In this document: piece by piece, positions 8,246-16,332 of the stretch
Layout of the letters: each line of letters starts with the position of its first letter
Numbering within the stretch: the stretch's first letter is position 1
From: Anaerolineaceae bacterium UBA3924
GTDB lineage: Bacteria; Chloroflexota; Anaerolineae; Anaerolineales; Anaerolineaceae
Length of the DNA: 26,542 nt
Direction: 5' to 3'
Assembly (NCBI GenBank): GCA_002385985.1
Contig: DGEO01000027.1
Span: 44,115-70,656 of the forward strand
The notes under the pieces: model-generated
Told to the model about the DNA's origin: nothing
What the model saw: only the letters and a program-made list of their open reading frames with translations
Database searches by the model: none
Position numbers and translations under genes: made by a program

Positions 8246-10039
8246 TCAGTAGGTGCGCTCTCTGGGCTGGTAGCGGGTGATGGTAACCGGCTTGTAGGAC
8301 AGGGTCACCCGGTCGCCTTCCAGACGGGCCAGAGTGTGGCGGAGCCAGTTCTCGTCGTCGCGCCGGGGGAAATCTTCGCGGGCGTGCGCGCCGCGGCTTT
8401 CCCTGCGGGCCAGAGCCGATTCGGCGGTCACCAGCGCCAGGTCCAGCAGGTTGCCCAGCTCCCAGGTGTTGACCAGTTCGTAGTTGTAGGCCCTGCCCTG
8501 GTCGCTCACGCGCACCTGCCGGCAGCGGGCGCGCAGGTCCTGCAGCTGGCGCACCGCCTGCTCCAGCCCCTCCTGTGTGCGGAACACGCCCACCTGCTCG
8601 AACATCAGGCGCTGCATTTCCCGGCGGATCTCGGCGGGCCGCTCGGTTCCCGCTCCATGGCGGAGATGCTCCAGCTGCTGGCGGGCGAAGTCTTCGGCGT
8701 CCGCGGGCAGGGGCTGAAAACCGGCGCCGGCGGCGTAGCGGGCCGCGTCCTGGCCGGCCGCCTTGCCGAACACGATCAGGTCCACCAGCGAGTTGGTTCC
8801 CAGCCGGTTGGCCCCGTGGACCGAAACGCAGGCGCACTCCCCGGCGGCGTACAGGCCGGGAACCACCGTGCCGCGCTCGTCGCCCACCACCCGCCCGTTG
8901 ATGTCGGTGGGGATGCCTCCCATGGCGTAGTGGGCCGTCGGCTGCACCGGCATGGGCTCTTTGACCGGGTCTACGCCCAGGTAGGTGCGGCAGAAATCGA
9001 TAATGTCCGGGATCTTGGCCTGGATTTCCTCGGCGGTTACCCGGTATGGGCTGCCGTCCGGTCGGGTGCGGCCGTCCAGGGCGGCGTAGTGGTTGACCGT
9101 CTCGGGCCGCACGTCCAGGTACACGTAGCGCTGCCCGCCGATGCCGCGCCCGGCCTGCATCTCCAGGTGCAGCGCGCGGCTGACCACGTCCCGCGAGGCC
9201 AGGTCCTTGATGTGGGGAGCGTAGTGCTCCATGAAGCGCTCGCCTTTATCGTTGATCAACACCCCGCCTTCGCCGCGCACCGCCTCGGTGATGAGAATCC
9301 CCAGCTTATAGATGCCAGTGGGATGAAACTGGAAGAACTCCATATCCTCCGCCGGGATGCCGCGCCGCAGCGTCACCGCCACCCCGTCACCGGTGTAGGC
9401 GTAGGCGTTGGAGGTGATCTCCCACATGCGACCGTGCCCGCCGGTGGCGAAGATGACCGCTTTGGCCTGGAAGAGGTGCAGCTCGCCGGTGGCCAGCTCG
9501 AGCGCGACCACCCCGGCCACGGCGCCGTTCTCCAGCAGCAGGTCCAGCACGTAGAACTCGTCGAAGAAGATGGTCTCGCGGCGGACGCACTGCTGGTAGA
9601 GGGTCTGCAGGATCATGTGGCCGGTGCGGTCGGCGGCGTAGCAGGAGCGGCGCACGGGTTTTCCGGTCGCGTTGTTGGTGTGCCCGCCGAAGGGCCGCTG
9701 GGCGATGCGCCCGTCCGGGGTGCGGGAGAATGGCAGCCCGAAATGCTCCAGGTCGTAGACGGCCCGGATGGCCTCCTGGCACATGAACTCAATGGCGTCC
9801 TGATCGCCCAGGTAATCGCTGCCTTTGACGGTGTCGTAGGCGTGCCACTCCCAGTGGTCCTCCTCCAGGTTGCCGAGCGCCGCGCCGATCCCGCCCTGGG
9901 CGGCGCCGGTGTGCGAGCGCACCGGGTGCAGCTTGCTCAGCACGGCGGTTTTTGCGGTCTGCGAGGCGAACAGGGCGGCCATCAGACCGGCGCCGCCGCC
10001 GCCCACCACGATGACATCAAAGCTGTGTTTCTGCGTCAT
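8246..10039 (-). CDS. sdhA: Succinate dehydrogenase flavoprotein subunit
   Basis: Catalytic FAD subunit of complex II, oxidising succinate to fumarate. The N-terminal dinucleotide-binding motif is VIVVGGGGAG (9-18). The covalent flavin His is H43 in RSHTGAAQGG, and later GANRLGTNS and the FAD-capping domain are in place. The frame is open further upstream to 10087, but the ATG at 10039 gives the canonical start (MTQKHSFDVIVVG), lies 7 bases after the sdhD stop and is preceded by GAGGA, so I take it as the start (597 residues, a normal length). It is part of sdhCDAB. Confidence 0.97.
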   Translation of the reverse strand: MTQKHSFDVIVVGGGGAGLMAALFASQTAKTAVLSKLHPVRSHTGAAQGGIGAALGNLEEDHWEWHAYDTVKGSDYLGDQDAIEFMCQEAIRAVYDLEHFGLPFSRTPDGRIAQRPFGGHTNNATGKPVRRSCYAADRTGHMILQTLYQQCVRRETIFFDEFYVLDLLLENGAVAGVVALELATGELHLFQAKAVIFATGGHGRMWEITSNAYAYTGDGVAVTLRRGIPAEDMEFFQFHPTGIYKLGILITEAVRGEGGVLINDKGERFMEHYAPHIKDLASRDVVSRALHLEMQAGRGIGGQRYVYLDVRPETVNHYAALDGRTRPDGSPYRVTAEEIQAKIPDIIDFCRTYLGVDPVKEPMPVQPTAHYAMGGIPTDINGRVVGDERGTVVPGLYAAGECACVSVHGANRLGTNSLVDLIVFGKAAGQDAARYAAGAGFQPLPADAEDFARQQLEHLRHGAGTERPAEIRREMQRLMFEQVGVFRTQEGLEQAVRQLQDLRARCRQVRVSDQGRAYNYELVNTWELGNLLDLALVTAESALARRESRGAHAREDFPRRDDENWLRHTLARLEGDRVTLSYKPVTITRYQPRERTY

Positions 10040-10046
10040 GCCATCC

Positions 10047-10463
10047 TCACTGCTGCTGGAGCGGGAACTCCTGGTTGACCCCGCCAATCAGCGCGATGGC
10101 GCCGATGGCGGAGATCACCAGCCACAGGGCGAAGATCACCCCGGCGGTGATCCGGCGGGCGCGGGGTGAATGGATGTATTCAAAGGCTACCTGCCGGACG
10201 CCGTTCATGCCATGGGCGAAGGCGAAGCCCAGCAGGAAGACGTCAAAGATGCGCCAGCCCAGATTGGCCCAGCGGGCGGCGACGTAATTCACGTCGATGG
10301 CGTGCACGCCGACGATCACATCCTGAAGGAGGGTGTGGATCCACACCAGCGGGATCAGCAGCACGCCGCTGATGCGCATCCAGGTCCAGGCGTGCCGCTC
10401 GAAAGCGCCAGGTGCAGCGGTGGCTTCGAGAGCGCTCGGTCGCTGTTTGAGTTTGGCTTCCAT
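10047..10463 (-). CDS. sdhD: Succinate dehydrogenase membrane anchor subunit
   Basis: 138 residues with three transmembrane segments (roughly 30-50, 70-92 and 105-130). It anchors SdhAB and contributes to quinone and haem binding. His residues in WIHTLLQD (helix 1) and FAHGMNGVR (helix 2) sit where haem ligands are expected. The ATG at 10463 is preceded by AGGAG and lies 8 bases after the sdhC stop. An upstream in-frame ATG at 10526 would overlap sdhC and is rejected. The assignment depends largely on operon position, since anchors diverge quickly. Confidence 0.85.
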   Translation of the reverse strand: MEAKLKQRPSALEATAAPGAFERHAWTWMRISGVLLIPLVWIHTLLQDVIVGVHAIDVNYVAARWANLGWRIFDVFLLGFAFAHGMNGVRQVAFEYIHSPRARRITAGVIFALWLVISAIGAIALIGGVNQEFPLQQQ

Positions 10464-10471
10464 GGCGGCTC

Positions 10472-10876
10472 CTAAAAGTTGTGCTCGATCAGGTTGGAGA
10501 GCATGCGGATGGAGGCGGGTATCCACAGAATCAGCGTCAGGATCAGCGTCCAGCGAACCGAAACCCGCTGGCGGTAGATGGCCCAGGCGCTGGGGGCGAT
10601 CAGGTCGAAGAAGGCCACGCGCAGCCCGTTGATGCCGTGGTAGATGATGCAGAACACCAGAAATACCTCGGCGATGCCAAACAGGGTGGACTGGTAAATC
10701 CGGATGGCTTCCATGTACAGCGCCGGATTAAAGTAGACCAGCGCCGTGTCTACGATGTGTATGGCGAGAAACAGTACAACCCCCAGTCCAGTGATGCGGT
10801 GCAGCAAAAACCCCCAGTGGCCCTCGCGTCCGCGGTATCCAACGTACCCTGCCAGTGTCGTTCTCAGGCTGGACAT
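10472..10876 (-). CDS. sdhC: Succinate dehydrogenase cytochrome b subunit
   Basis: 134 residues with three membrane helices (about 24-46, 60-85 and 107-125). It carries the family motifs LLHRITG near the start of helix 1 and IYHGINGLR in helix 2. His in LAIHIVDT and in YHGING are candidate haem ligands. Together with the matching pair in SdhD this suggests two haems, as in diheme complex II types, but that is inference. AAGGAG stands 6 bases before the ATG. It is the first gene of the sdhCDAB operon, transcribed away from the NMT1-type ABC importer. Confidence 0.92.
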   Translation of the reverse strand: MSSLRTTLAGYVGYRGREGHWGFLLHRITGLGVVLFLAIHIVDTALVYFNPALYMEAIRIYQSTLFGIAEVFLVFCIIYHGINGLRVAFFDLIAPSAWAIYRQRVSVRWTLILTLILWIPASIRMLSNLIEHNF

Positions 10877-10913
10877 ACTCGCTCCTTATTCAGTTGGATG
10901 GGTGCCTGCACTT

Positions 10914-10919
10914 ATTGTA
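10914..10919 (-). promoter_or_regulatory. Possible -10 element of the sdh operon
   Basis: TACAAT on the - strand, about 38 bases before the sdhC ATG, gives a leader of about 30 bases that includes AAGGAG. No recognisable -35 box lies 16-18 bases upstream, so either an activator or another sigma factor is involved, or the call is wrong. Confidence 0.35.
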
Positions 10920-10960
10920 GCATCGCCGAAAAACCGGGCAGCCGGATGGGGGTTTTCAAA

Positions 10961-10987
10961 TTGACCGCGGGAGGCGTAGAGTATAAT
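10961..10987 (+). promoter_or_regulatory. Possible promoter of the NMT1-type ABC importer operon
   Basis: TTGACC (10961-10966) and a perfect TATAAT (10982-10987) are separated by 15 bases, slightly short for sigma70. Transcription would start near 10994, about 33 bases before the binding-protein ATG. It shares the 150-base divergent gap with the sdh promoter region. Confidence 0.5.
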
Positions 10988-11026
10988 CATTCCGATCCAT
11001 ATTGACCCAATGACAGCGAGCATCCC

Positions 11027-11989
11027 ATGAAGCGACATCCCTTTGCCCGTTTGTGTCTCGGATTCGCCCTGTTTGGCCTTCTGCTCACCGGCTGTGCCCG
11101 CACGCCTGCCACCGGGCAGGCCGCGCTGCGGGTAGCGGTGATCCCCGTGCTCGATTCGCTGCCGCTGCATGTGGCTCAGCAAATGGGCCTGTTTGAAAAG
11201 CACGGCGTGCAGGTGGAGCTGATCCCGGTCGGCTCCGCCCCGGAGCGGGACCAGCTGATCGCATCCAACCAGGCGGACGGCATGGTCAATGAGCTGCTCA
11301 CCACCATTTTCTACAACCAGGAGGCGGTGCGCGTGCAGGCGGTGCGCTACGCCCGCGCCGCCTCTCCGGATGCGCCCCTGTTTTCCATCCTTTCCGCTCC
11401 CGGCAGCGGGATTGAGACGGTCGACCAGCTCAGCGGCGTGCCGGTCGGGATTTCGGACGGGACGGTGATCGACTACCTGACCCACCGGCTGCTGATGCTG
11501 GAAGGCCTGGAGCCGGCGGAAATCGCCACCGTGTCGGTGCCCGGTATCAACGACCGCATGACCCTGCTGGGCAGCGGCCAGCTGCAGGCCGCCATGCTGC
11601 CCGAGCCGCTGACCTCGCTGGCGGTGCGCCAGGGCGCGACCGTGGTGGTCGACGACACTTTACACCCGGAAATCAGTTTCTCGGTGCTCACCTTCCGCCG
11701 GCAGGTGCTGGAGGAAAACCCGGAGGCGGTGCGCCGGCTGCTGGCCGCAGTGGAGGAAGCGGTGGCGGCCATCAACGCTGATCCGGACGGCTTCCAGGAG
11801 CTGCTGGCCGGGCAGAAGCTGGTTCCTGAAGCGCTGCTGGAGGACTTCGTTCTGCCGGCCTATGTGACCGCCGGCGTGCCCGGCGAGGAGCAGTACAACG
11901 ATGTGCTCTCCTGGGCGCTGGAGCGGGGCCTGATCACCAGAGAAGTGCCCTACGAACAGTCGGTCACGGCTGAGTTCCTGCCCGAGTAA
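11027..11989 (+). CDS. ABC importer substrate-binding lipoprotein, NMT1/SsuA-like
   Basis: 320 residues with a lipoprotein signal peptide (hydrophobic 10-20, lipobox LLTGC with C23), so it is probably tethered outside the membrane. The mature part (LRVAVIPVLDSLPLHVAQQ, GLFEKHGVQVEL, ADGMVNELL) has the pattern of NMT1/SsuA/TauA-type binding proteins, which serve importers of sulfonates, thiamine precursors, nitrate and similar small molecules. The ligand cannot be named from sequence. It leads an operon with its ATPase (12 bases downstream) and permease. Confidence 0.85.
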   Translation: MKRHPFARLCLGFALFGLLLTGCARTPATGQAALRVAVIPVLDSLPLHVAQQMGLFEKHGVQVELIPVGSAPERDQLIASNQADGMVNELLTTIFYNQEAVRVQAVRYARAASPDAPLFSILSAPGSGIETVDQLSGVPVGISDGTVIDYLTHRLLMLEGLEPAEIATVSVPGINDRMTLLGSGQLQAAMLPEPLTSLAVRQGATVVVDDTLHPEISFSVLTFRRQVLEENPEAVRRLLAAVEEAVAAINADPDGFQELLAGQKLVPEALLEDFVLPAYVTAGVPGEEQYNDVLSWALERGLITREVPYEQSVTAEFLPE

Positions 11990-12001
11990 CCCCCGAACCC
12001 C

Positions 12002-12763
12002 ATGATCCGGCTTGAAAAGGTGACCTTTCAGTACGGTTCGGCCGCGCCGGTCTTCCAGGACTTCTCCTGGCAGGCCGGGAAGGGCGAAACTTGGGCCGTG
12101 CTGGGACCTTCCGGCTGCGGGAAAAGCACGCTGCTGTCGCTGCTGGCCGGGCTGGCCTTCCCGGGCAGCGGCCAGGTGCTGGTGGACGGCCAGCCGCTGA
12201 CCCGCCCTCGCCCGCGCACCGGGCTGATCATCCAGGAGTACGGGTTATTACCCTGGGCTACCGTGCGCCAGAACGTGGAGCTTGGGCTGCGCATCCGCCA
12301 TTTTTACGGCCCGGACGGCACCCACGCGCCGAAGGATTTTCATCCGGAGGCGGATGTGGACGCCTGGCTGCGCCGGCTGGGGCTGGAGCCGGTGCAGAAC
12401 AGCTACCCGGGCCGGATTTCTGGCGGGCAGCGCCAGCGCACCGCCATCGCCCGCACGCTGGTCCTCGCGCCGGATCTGCTGCTGATGGACGAACCATTTT
12501 CCTCGCTGGACGCGCCCACCCGCGAAGGCCTGCAGCGCCTGACCCTGGACCTGTGGGCGGAGCAGCGCTTCACCCTGGTGCTGGTGACGCATTTGATCGA
12601 GGAGGCCGCCCTGATGGGACGCAAAATCCTGCTGCTGGGCATGCCGCCCAACCGCCAGGCGCAGGTGATCGACAACCCCGGCGCCGAGGGGCCGGATTTC
12701 CGCGAAACGGACGCCTACCAGGCCATGGTGCGTGAGCTGCGGTCCAGAATGGAGCCGGCATGA
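12002..12763 (+). CDS. ABC importer ATPase, SsuB/TauB type
   Basis: 253 residues that power the importer from the cytoplasmic side. Walker A is GPSGCGKST (35-43) and the Q-loop is in LIIQEYGLLPW. The ABC signature is SGGQRQR (140-146), Walker B with the catalytic Glu is LLLMDEPFSSLD (to 170), and the H-loop is in VTHLIEEA. The layout matches the NitT/TauT-type ATPases. Its TGA overlaps the ATG of the permease (ATGA at 12760-12763), so their synthesis is coupled. Confidence 0.94.
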   Translation: MIRLEKVTFQYGSAAPVFQDFSWQAGKGETWAVLGPSGCGKSTLLSLLAGLAFPGSGQVLVDGQPLTRPRPRTGLIIQEYGLLPWATVRQNVELGLRIRHFYGPDGTHAPKDFHPEADVDAWLRRLGLEPVQNSYPGRISGGQRQRTAIARTLVLAPDLLLMDEPFSSLDAPTREGLQRLTLDLWAEQRFTLVLVTHLIEEAALMGRKILLLGMPPNRQAQVIDNPGAEGPDFRETDAYQAMVRELRSRMEPA

Positions 12764-13497
12764 AGCGCAGAGACCTGCTTCTGGCGACCTTGATCATTCT
12801 GGCCGTCTGGCAGGCGCTGGCCATGCTGCTCAACCAGCCCATCCTGCCCACCCCGCTGGCGGTCGGGAGGGCTTTCGCCAGCGAGCTGGGCCGCGGGCTG
12901 CCGGGGCATTTCATGGCCAGCCTGTGGCGCGTGGTCGCATCCACCGCGCTGGCCATCCTGCTGGCGACGCCCGCCGGGCTGGCGCTGGGGCAGTCTCCGC
13001 GGTTGAACAGCCTGTTTGGCCCGCTGATCTACCTGCTGTACCCCATCCCCAAGGTGGTGCTGGTGCCCGTGCTGCTGCTGCTTTTCGGCATCGGCGACCT
13101 GCCCAAGGTGCTGATCATCTTCCTGGTGCTCTTTTTCCAGATTCTGGTGCTGGTGCGCGATCAGGCGGCGGAGCTGCGCCCGGAGCTGATCCGCTCGGTG
13201 CGCAGTCTGGGCGCGGGCCGGCGGGCGCTGTTCCGCTTTGTCTACCTGCCGGCCTCGGTGCCGGCAGTGCTGACCGCGCTGCGCCAGTCGGTCGGGACGG
13301 CGGTGGCGGTGCTGTACGTGGCCGAGCTGTTCGCCACCCGGCAGGGGCTGGGCTATTACATCTACCTGAACGGCTCCACGCTGTTCAACTACCCGGCCAT
13401 GTACGCCGGCATCGTGGCGATGAGCCTGCTGGGGCTGGGATTGTATTTTGCAGTGGACGCGCTGGAAAAGCGGCTGACGCCCTGGCGAGGGGATTAG
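12760..13497 (+). CDS. ABC importer permease, SsuC/TauC type
   Basis: 245 residues with about six membrane segments. It has the SsuC/TauC look: PKVVLVPVLLLLFGIGD in the middle and a cytoplasmic ATPase-contact loop around LIRSVRSLGAGRRALF. It forms the membrane channel of the importer with the preceding two genes. Its stop codon overlaps the stop of the converging menA gene by four bases, with no hairpin between them. Confidence 0.92.
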   Translation: MKRRDLLLATLIILAVWQALAMLLNQPILPTPLAVGRAFASELGRGLPGHFMASLWRVVASTALAILLATPAGLALGQSPRLNSLFGPLIYLLYPIPKVVLVPVLLLLFGIGDLPKVLIIFLVLFFQILVLVRDQAAELRPELIRSVRSLGAGRRALFRFVYLPASVPAVLTALRQSVGTAVAVLYVAELFATRQGLGYYIYLNGSTLFNYPAMYAGIVAMSLLGLGLYFAVDALEKRLTPWRGD

Positions 13498-14432
13498 AAG
13501 CCGTAAATCGGGTACACGTGGCTGAGCAGGATGCCCAGCGTGAAAAGCAGGGCGAAGACCAGCTCCAGCTGCCCGGTTTGCGCGAGCAGGATGTTCAGCT
13601 GCTGGCCGCGCAGCTCGTAGACGTTCTTTCCCAGCTGGAAGATCAGCGGCAGCGACAGCCAGGTGAGCAGCACCCAGGGGCTGGATATACCGGTCATGGC
13701 CATCAGGTAGACGCTGAGGTAGGCGAAGAGGATCAGCACCAGGTATTCCTGGCGCGCCCAGCCGTCGCCGAAGCGCACCGCCAGAGTGCGTTTGTTGCTG
13801 GCTGTGTCTGAGGGGATGTCGCGCAGGTTGTTCACCGCCAGGATGGCGGTGGTCAGGAAGCCCATCGGCACCGCGGCGGCGACCGCCTGCAGGCTGACGG
13901 AACCGGTCTGCACGTAATACGTTCCGGTAGTGGCAACCAGACCGAAGAACAGGAAGACAAAGAACTCGCCCAGGCCGTGATACCCGTAAGGGAAGGGCCC
14001 ACCCGTGTAGGCCAGGGCGGCGAGGATGGACGCCAGCCCCAGCAGGATCACCACCCAGCCGGCATGAAAGGTCAGGTACAGGCCCAGCAGCGTTGCCAGC
14101 CCGAAGACCACCCACATGCCGGTCTTGACCTGGCGGGGAGTGAGCAGCCCGGCCTGGGTCACCCGCAGGGGACCGACCCGGTCCGCGGTATCGGCGCCGC
14201 GCTCGAAGTCGTACACGTCATTGGCCAGGTTGGAGCCGATCTGCAGAAACAGGGCGGCCAGCAGCGTGGCCATGGCGGGCAGCGGGTCGAGCTTGCCGCT
14301 GTCGAAGGCGATCGCAGAGCCGACGATCACTGGAGAGACCGCCGCGGGGAGTGTTCTGGGGCGAGAGGCCAGCATCCAGGCGTTCACAGATGCTGTTCGG
14401 GGTTGTTCCATTTCCTGTTTTTCCTCGGTCAT
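13494..14432 (-). CDS. menA: UbiA-family prenyltransferase, probably 1,4-dihydroxy-2-naphthoate polyprenyltransferase
   Basis: 312 residues with eight or nine hydrophobic helices. It joins a polyprenyl chain to the menaquinone head group at the membrane. Both Mg-diphosphate motifs are present: NDVYDFERGAD (71-81) and DIPSD (205-209). The segment ADRVGPLRVTQAGLLT fits MenA better than UbiA or chlorophyll/haem-O branches. The longer frame up to 14786 lacks support. The ATG at 14411 (residue 8) has a slightly better upstream GAGGA than the ATG at 14432, so the start is uncertain by seven codons. Menaquinone is the likely partner of the sdh complex encoded nearby. Confidence 0.85.
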   Translation of the reverse strand: MTEEKQEMEQPRTASVNAWMLASRPRTLPAAVSPVIVGSAIAFDSGKLDPLPAMATLLAALFLQIGSNLANDVYDFERGADTADRVGPLRVTQAGLLTPRQVKTGMWVVFGLATLLGLYLTFHAGWVVILLGLASILAALAYTGGPFPYGYHGLGEFFVFLFFGLVATTGTYYVQTGSVSLQAVAAAVPMGFLTTAILAVNNLRDIPSDTASNKRTLAVRFGDGWARQEYLVLILFAYLSVYLMAMTGISSPWVLLTWLSLPLIFQLGKNVYELRGQQLNILLAQTGQLELVFALLFTLGILLSHVYPIYGF

Positions 14433-14458
14433 CGTATTTGGCCGTGAAAACCTTATCA

Positions 14459-14487
14459 AGTATAACCACTTTCTTCCCCGTGGAGAA
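14459..14487 (-). promoter_or_regulatory. Possible promoter of menA
   Basis: On the - strand, TATACT (14464-14459) has TTCTCC 17 bases upstream (14487-14482), a weak -35 match. Transcription would start near 14452, about 20-40 bases before the candidate menA starts. Confidence 0.35.
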
Positions 14488-14598
14488 GAAGGCTGCGATT
14501 CCTCTTCTGTAAGGCCGGACCTTGACTGGCGCGCTTGACAATGTGTATTACAATAGCGGTACTGCTGGCCGATTATGTCACTGCAAAGGATTTGAACG

Positions 14599-15747
14599 AT
14601 GCGCTTTTTACGGGTACTCCTGCTCATTACGGTCTTTATGGCCTGGCTCCCCGCTGCAGGCACTGCCGAGGCGCAGGCGGAAGCCGACCGCGGCCTGCCG
14701 CTGTGCCTGCCGGACGTGTATCTGGTCGAGCCGGACGGCTGTCTGGCGATGGGGCCTGCCGGAAAGATGACCGACCTGGCCCGCAAAGGCCTCTACCCGG
14801 AAAAGCCCCTCCCGATCAGGAAGCCGGACCCGGCGCTGGTGGACAGCCCGGTCAATATCGCCCGCATCAACCTGGATGAAACCGAGCCTGCGCCGCTGTA
14901 TGGATCCTTCGAGGATGCCACGCAGGGCCAGAATCCCATCGCATACATTGATCCTGGCTACCTGCGCTACGTGTCCTACGTTCAGGTGGCTTATTACAAT
15001 GAAAAGCCCTACCTGCAGCTGAAGTCCGGGGCCTGGGTTCGCGCCTCGCCGGTCGCCTATTCCAGCTTCCAGGGGGTGGAGCTGACCGATACACCGGATC
15101 ATTCCTTCGGCTGGATTTTTGACCATGCCGAGGTGCGCACCGCGCCGGGGTACAGCGCTCCGCTGCGCCCGGAAAAGCTGGCCAAGGAATCGCTGATCAG
15201 CATCTATGACATGGTGACCGCCGACGGCACCGACTGGTACATGATCGGCGTGGACCGCTGGGTGGAGCGCCGCTACGTGCGCGAGCTGCGCATCCAGAAG
15301 GAGCCGCCCGAGGGCGTGGACAACGGCCGCTGGATTGACATCAACCTGTATGACCAGACACTGGCGGTGTACGAGGACGGAAAAATCGTCTTCGCCACCA
15401 TGATGGCCTCCGGGGCGGAGCCGTTCTTCACCCGCCCGGGCCTGTTCAAAATCTACAAGCGGCTTGAGACGGAGACCATGACCGGGGCCTTTGAAGCCGA
15501 CCGCTCGGATTATTACTACCTGGAAGATGTGCCCTGGACGATGTATTTTGACGAGCTCCGGGCCATCCACGGGGCCTACTGGCGGGCCTGGTTCGGCATC
15601 GAGCAGTCGCACGGGTGCATCAACCTGTCGATGGGTGACGCGCACTGGGTCTATAACTGGGCCCGTGAAGGCGACTACGTCCATGTCTGGGACCCGTCCG
15701 GCAGGACGCCGACTGACCCGAGCTATTACGGAGCGGGCGGGGCCTAA
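14599..15747 (+). CDS. Secreted L,D-transpeptidase (YkuD domain)
   Basis: 382 residues with a Sec signal peptide (about 1-27, hydrophobic core then AGTAEAQA). It probably makes 3-3 crosslinks in peptidoglycan or attaches proteins to it outside the cell. The C-terminal YkuD domain starts near WIDINLYDQTLAVYEDG (about 243 onward). It contains the catalytic signature with H324, H338 and Cys 340 in SHGCINLS. The region between (about 95-235) is a conserved-looking extracytoplasmic module with an SH3-like feel (VRTAPGYSA, WYMIGVDRWVERRYV). AAGGA lies 8 bases before the ATG. Its stop overlaps that of the converging DUF4126 gene by four bases. Confidence 0.93.
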   Translation: MRFLRVLLLITVFMAWLPAAGTAEAQAEADRGLPLCLPDVYLVEPDGCLAMGPAGKMTDLARKGLYPEKPLPIRKPDPALVDSPVNIARINLDETEPAPLYGSFEDATQGQNPIAYIDPGYLRYVSYVQVAYYNEKPYLQLKSGAWVRASPVAYSSFQGVELTDTPDHSFGWIFDHAEVRTAPGYSAPLRPEKLAKESLISIYDMVTADGTDWYMIGVDRWVERRYVRELRIQKEPPEGVDNGRWIDINLYDQTLAVYEDGKIVFATMMASGAEPFFTRPGLFKIYKRLETETMTGAFEADRSDYYYLEDVPWTMYFDELRAIHGAYWRAWFGIEQSHGCINLSMGDAHWVYNWAREGDYVHVWDPSGRTPTDPSYYGAGGA

Positions 15748-16313
15748 ACCGAGGGCGAGCGCCGCTGGCGCAGCGAAATCCAGCGGAAGATCAGCAGCGC
15801 GGCAAGCAGCAGCACCACGCCGATCACTACCGGGATGACGACCGCCAGCACGGAGATCAGCGTGGCGGCGCCGTCTTCCAGGATGGAAACGGGCGTGCTG
15901 CCGATTCCGGCGGTGGCGGCGGTCACGGCCGGGCGCACGGCCAGCGACTTGGCCGCGTGCACGCTCCCGGCCAGCAGCAGGCCGGCGGCCAGCGAGAGCA
16001 CCGGGCTGACCTCGGTGATCACGTTGGCGCTGGCGGCGAAGGCGATCGCCCCGGCCGTGGGGCGCACGAAGGTCTGGATGGCGTCGTTGACGTGGTTGAC
16101 CACGGGGAACTTGTCAGCGAAAAACTCGATCACCGAGAGCACCACCAGCAGCCCGATGATCCACCAGCTGGTGAGCGCGTCCCAGGGGCTGGCCAGCTTG
16201 ATCAGGTCGGTGAAGCGGGCCATCAGCGCGATGGTCAGCAGCGGGATGTAGGCGTTCAGCCCGGCGCTGACCGACAGCCCGAAGGCCGAAAAAACGCCCA
16301 GCAGTTCCATCAT
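15744..16313 (-). CDS. DUF4126 family membrane protein
   Basis: 189 residues with about five hydrophobic segments. The motif SAGLNAYIPLL near the N-terminus and FADKFPVVNHVNDAIQTF in the middle are typical of DUF4126 proteins, whose function is not established. A ribosome binding site, GGAGGA, lies 7 bases before the first of two adjacent ATG codons. It is the second gene after the DUF2085 gene with a 19-base gap, so it shares that gene's promoter. The 3' end overlaps the L,D-transpeptidase stop codon. Confidence 0.85.
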   Translation of the reverse strand: MMELLGVFSAFGLSVSAGLNAYIPLLTIALMARFTDLIKLASPWDALTSWWIIGLLVVLSVIEFFADKFPVVNHVNDAIQTFVRPTAGAIAFAASANVITEVSPVLSLAAGLLLAGSVHAAKSLAVRPAVTAATAGIGSTPVSILEDGAATLISVLAVVIPVVIGVVLLLAALLIFRWISLRQRRSPSV

Positions 16314-16332
16314 TTGATTATCCTCCGGCGGC

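Noticed and set aside
8222..10078. 618-codon open frame on the + strand
   Set aside because: Antisense to sdhA, low-complexity composition, no motifs; sdhA on the other strand is certain.
12715..14115. 466-codon open frame on the - strand spanning the permease and menA
   Set aside because: Overlaps two well-supported genes in the wrong frames; Arg/Gln/His-rich composition typical of shadow frames.
14535..14554. TTGACA and TACAAT as the promoter of the L,D-transpeptidase
   Set aside because: The two boxes are only 8 bases apart, too close to act together; no better pair was found.
14608..15684. 358-codon open frame on the - strand
   Set aside because: Antisense to the L,D-transpeptidase, whose signal peptide and catalytic motif are clear.
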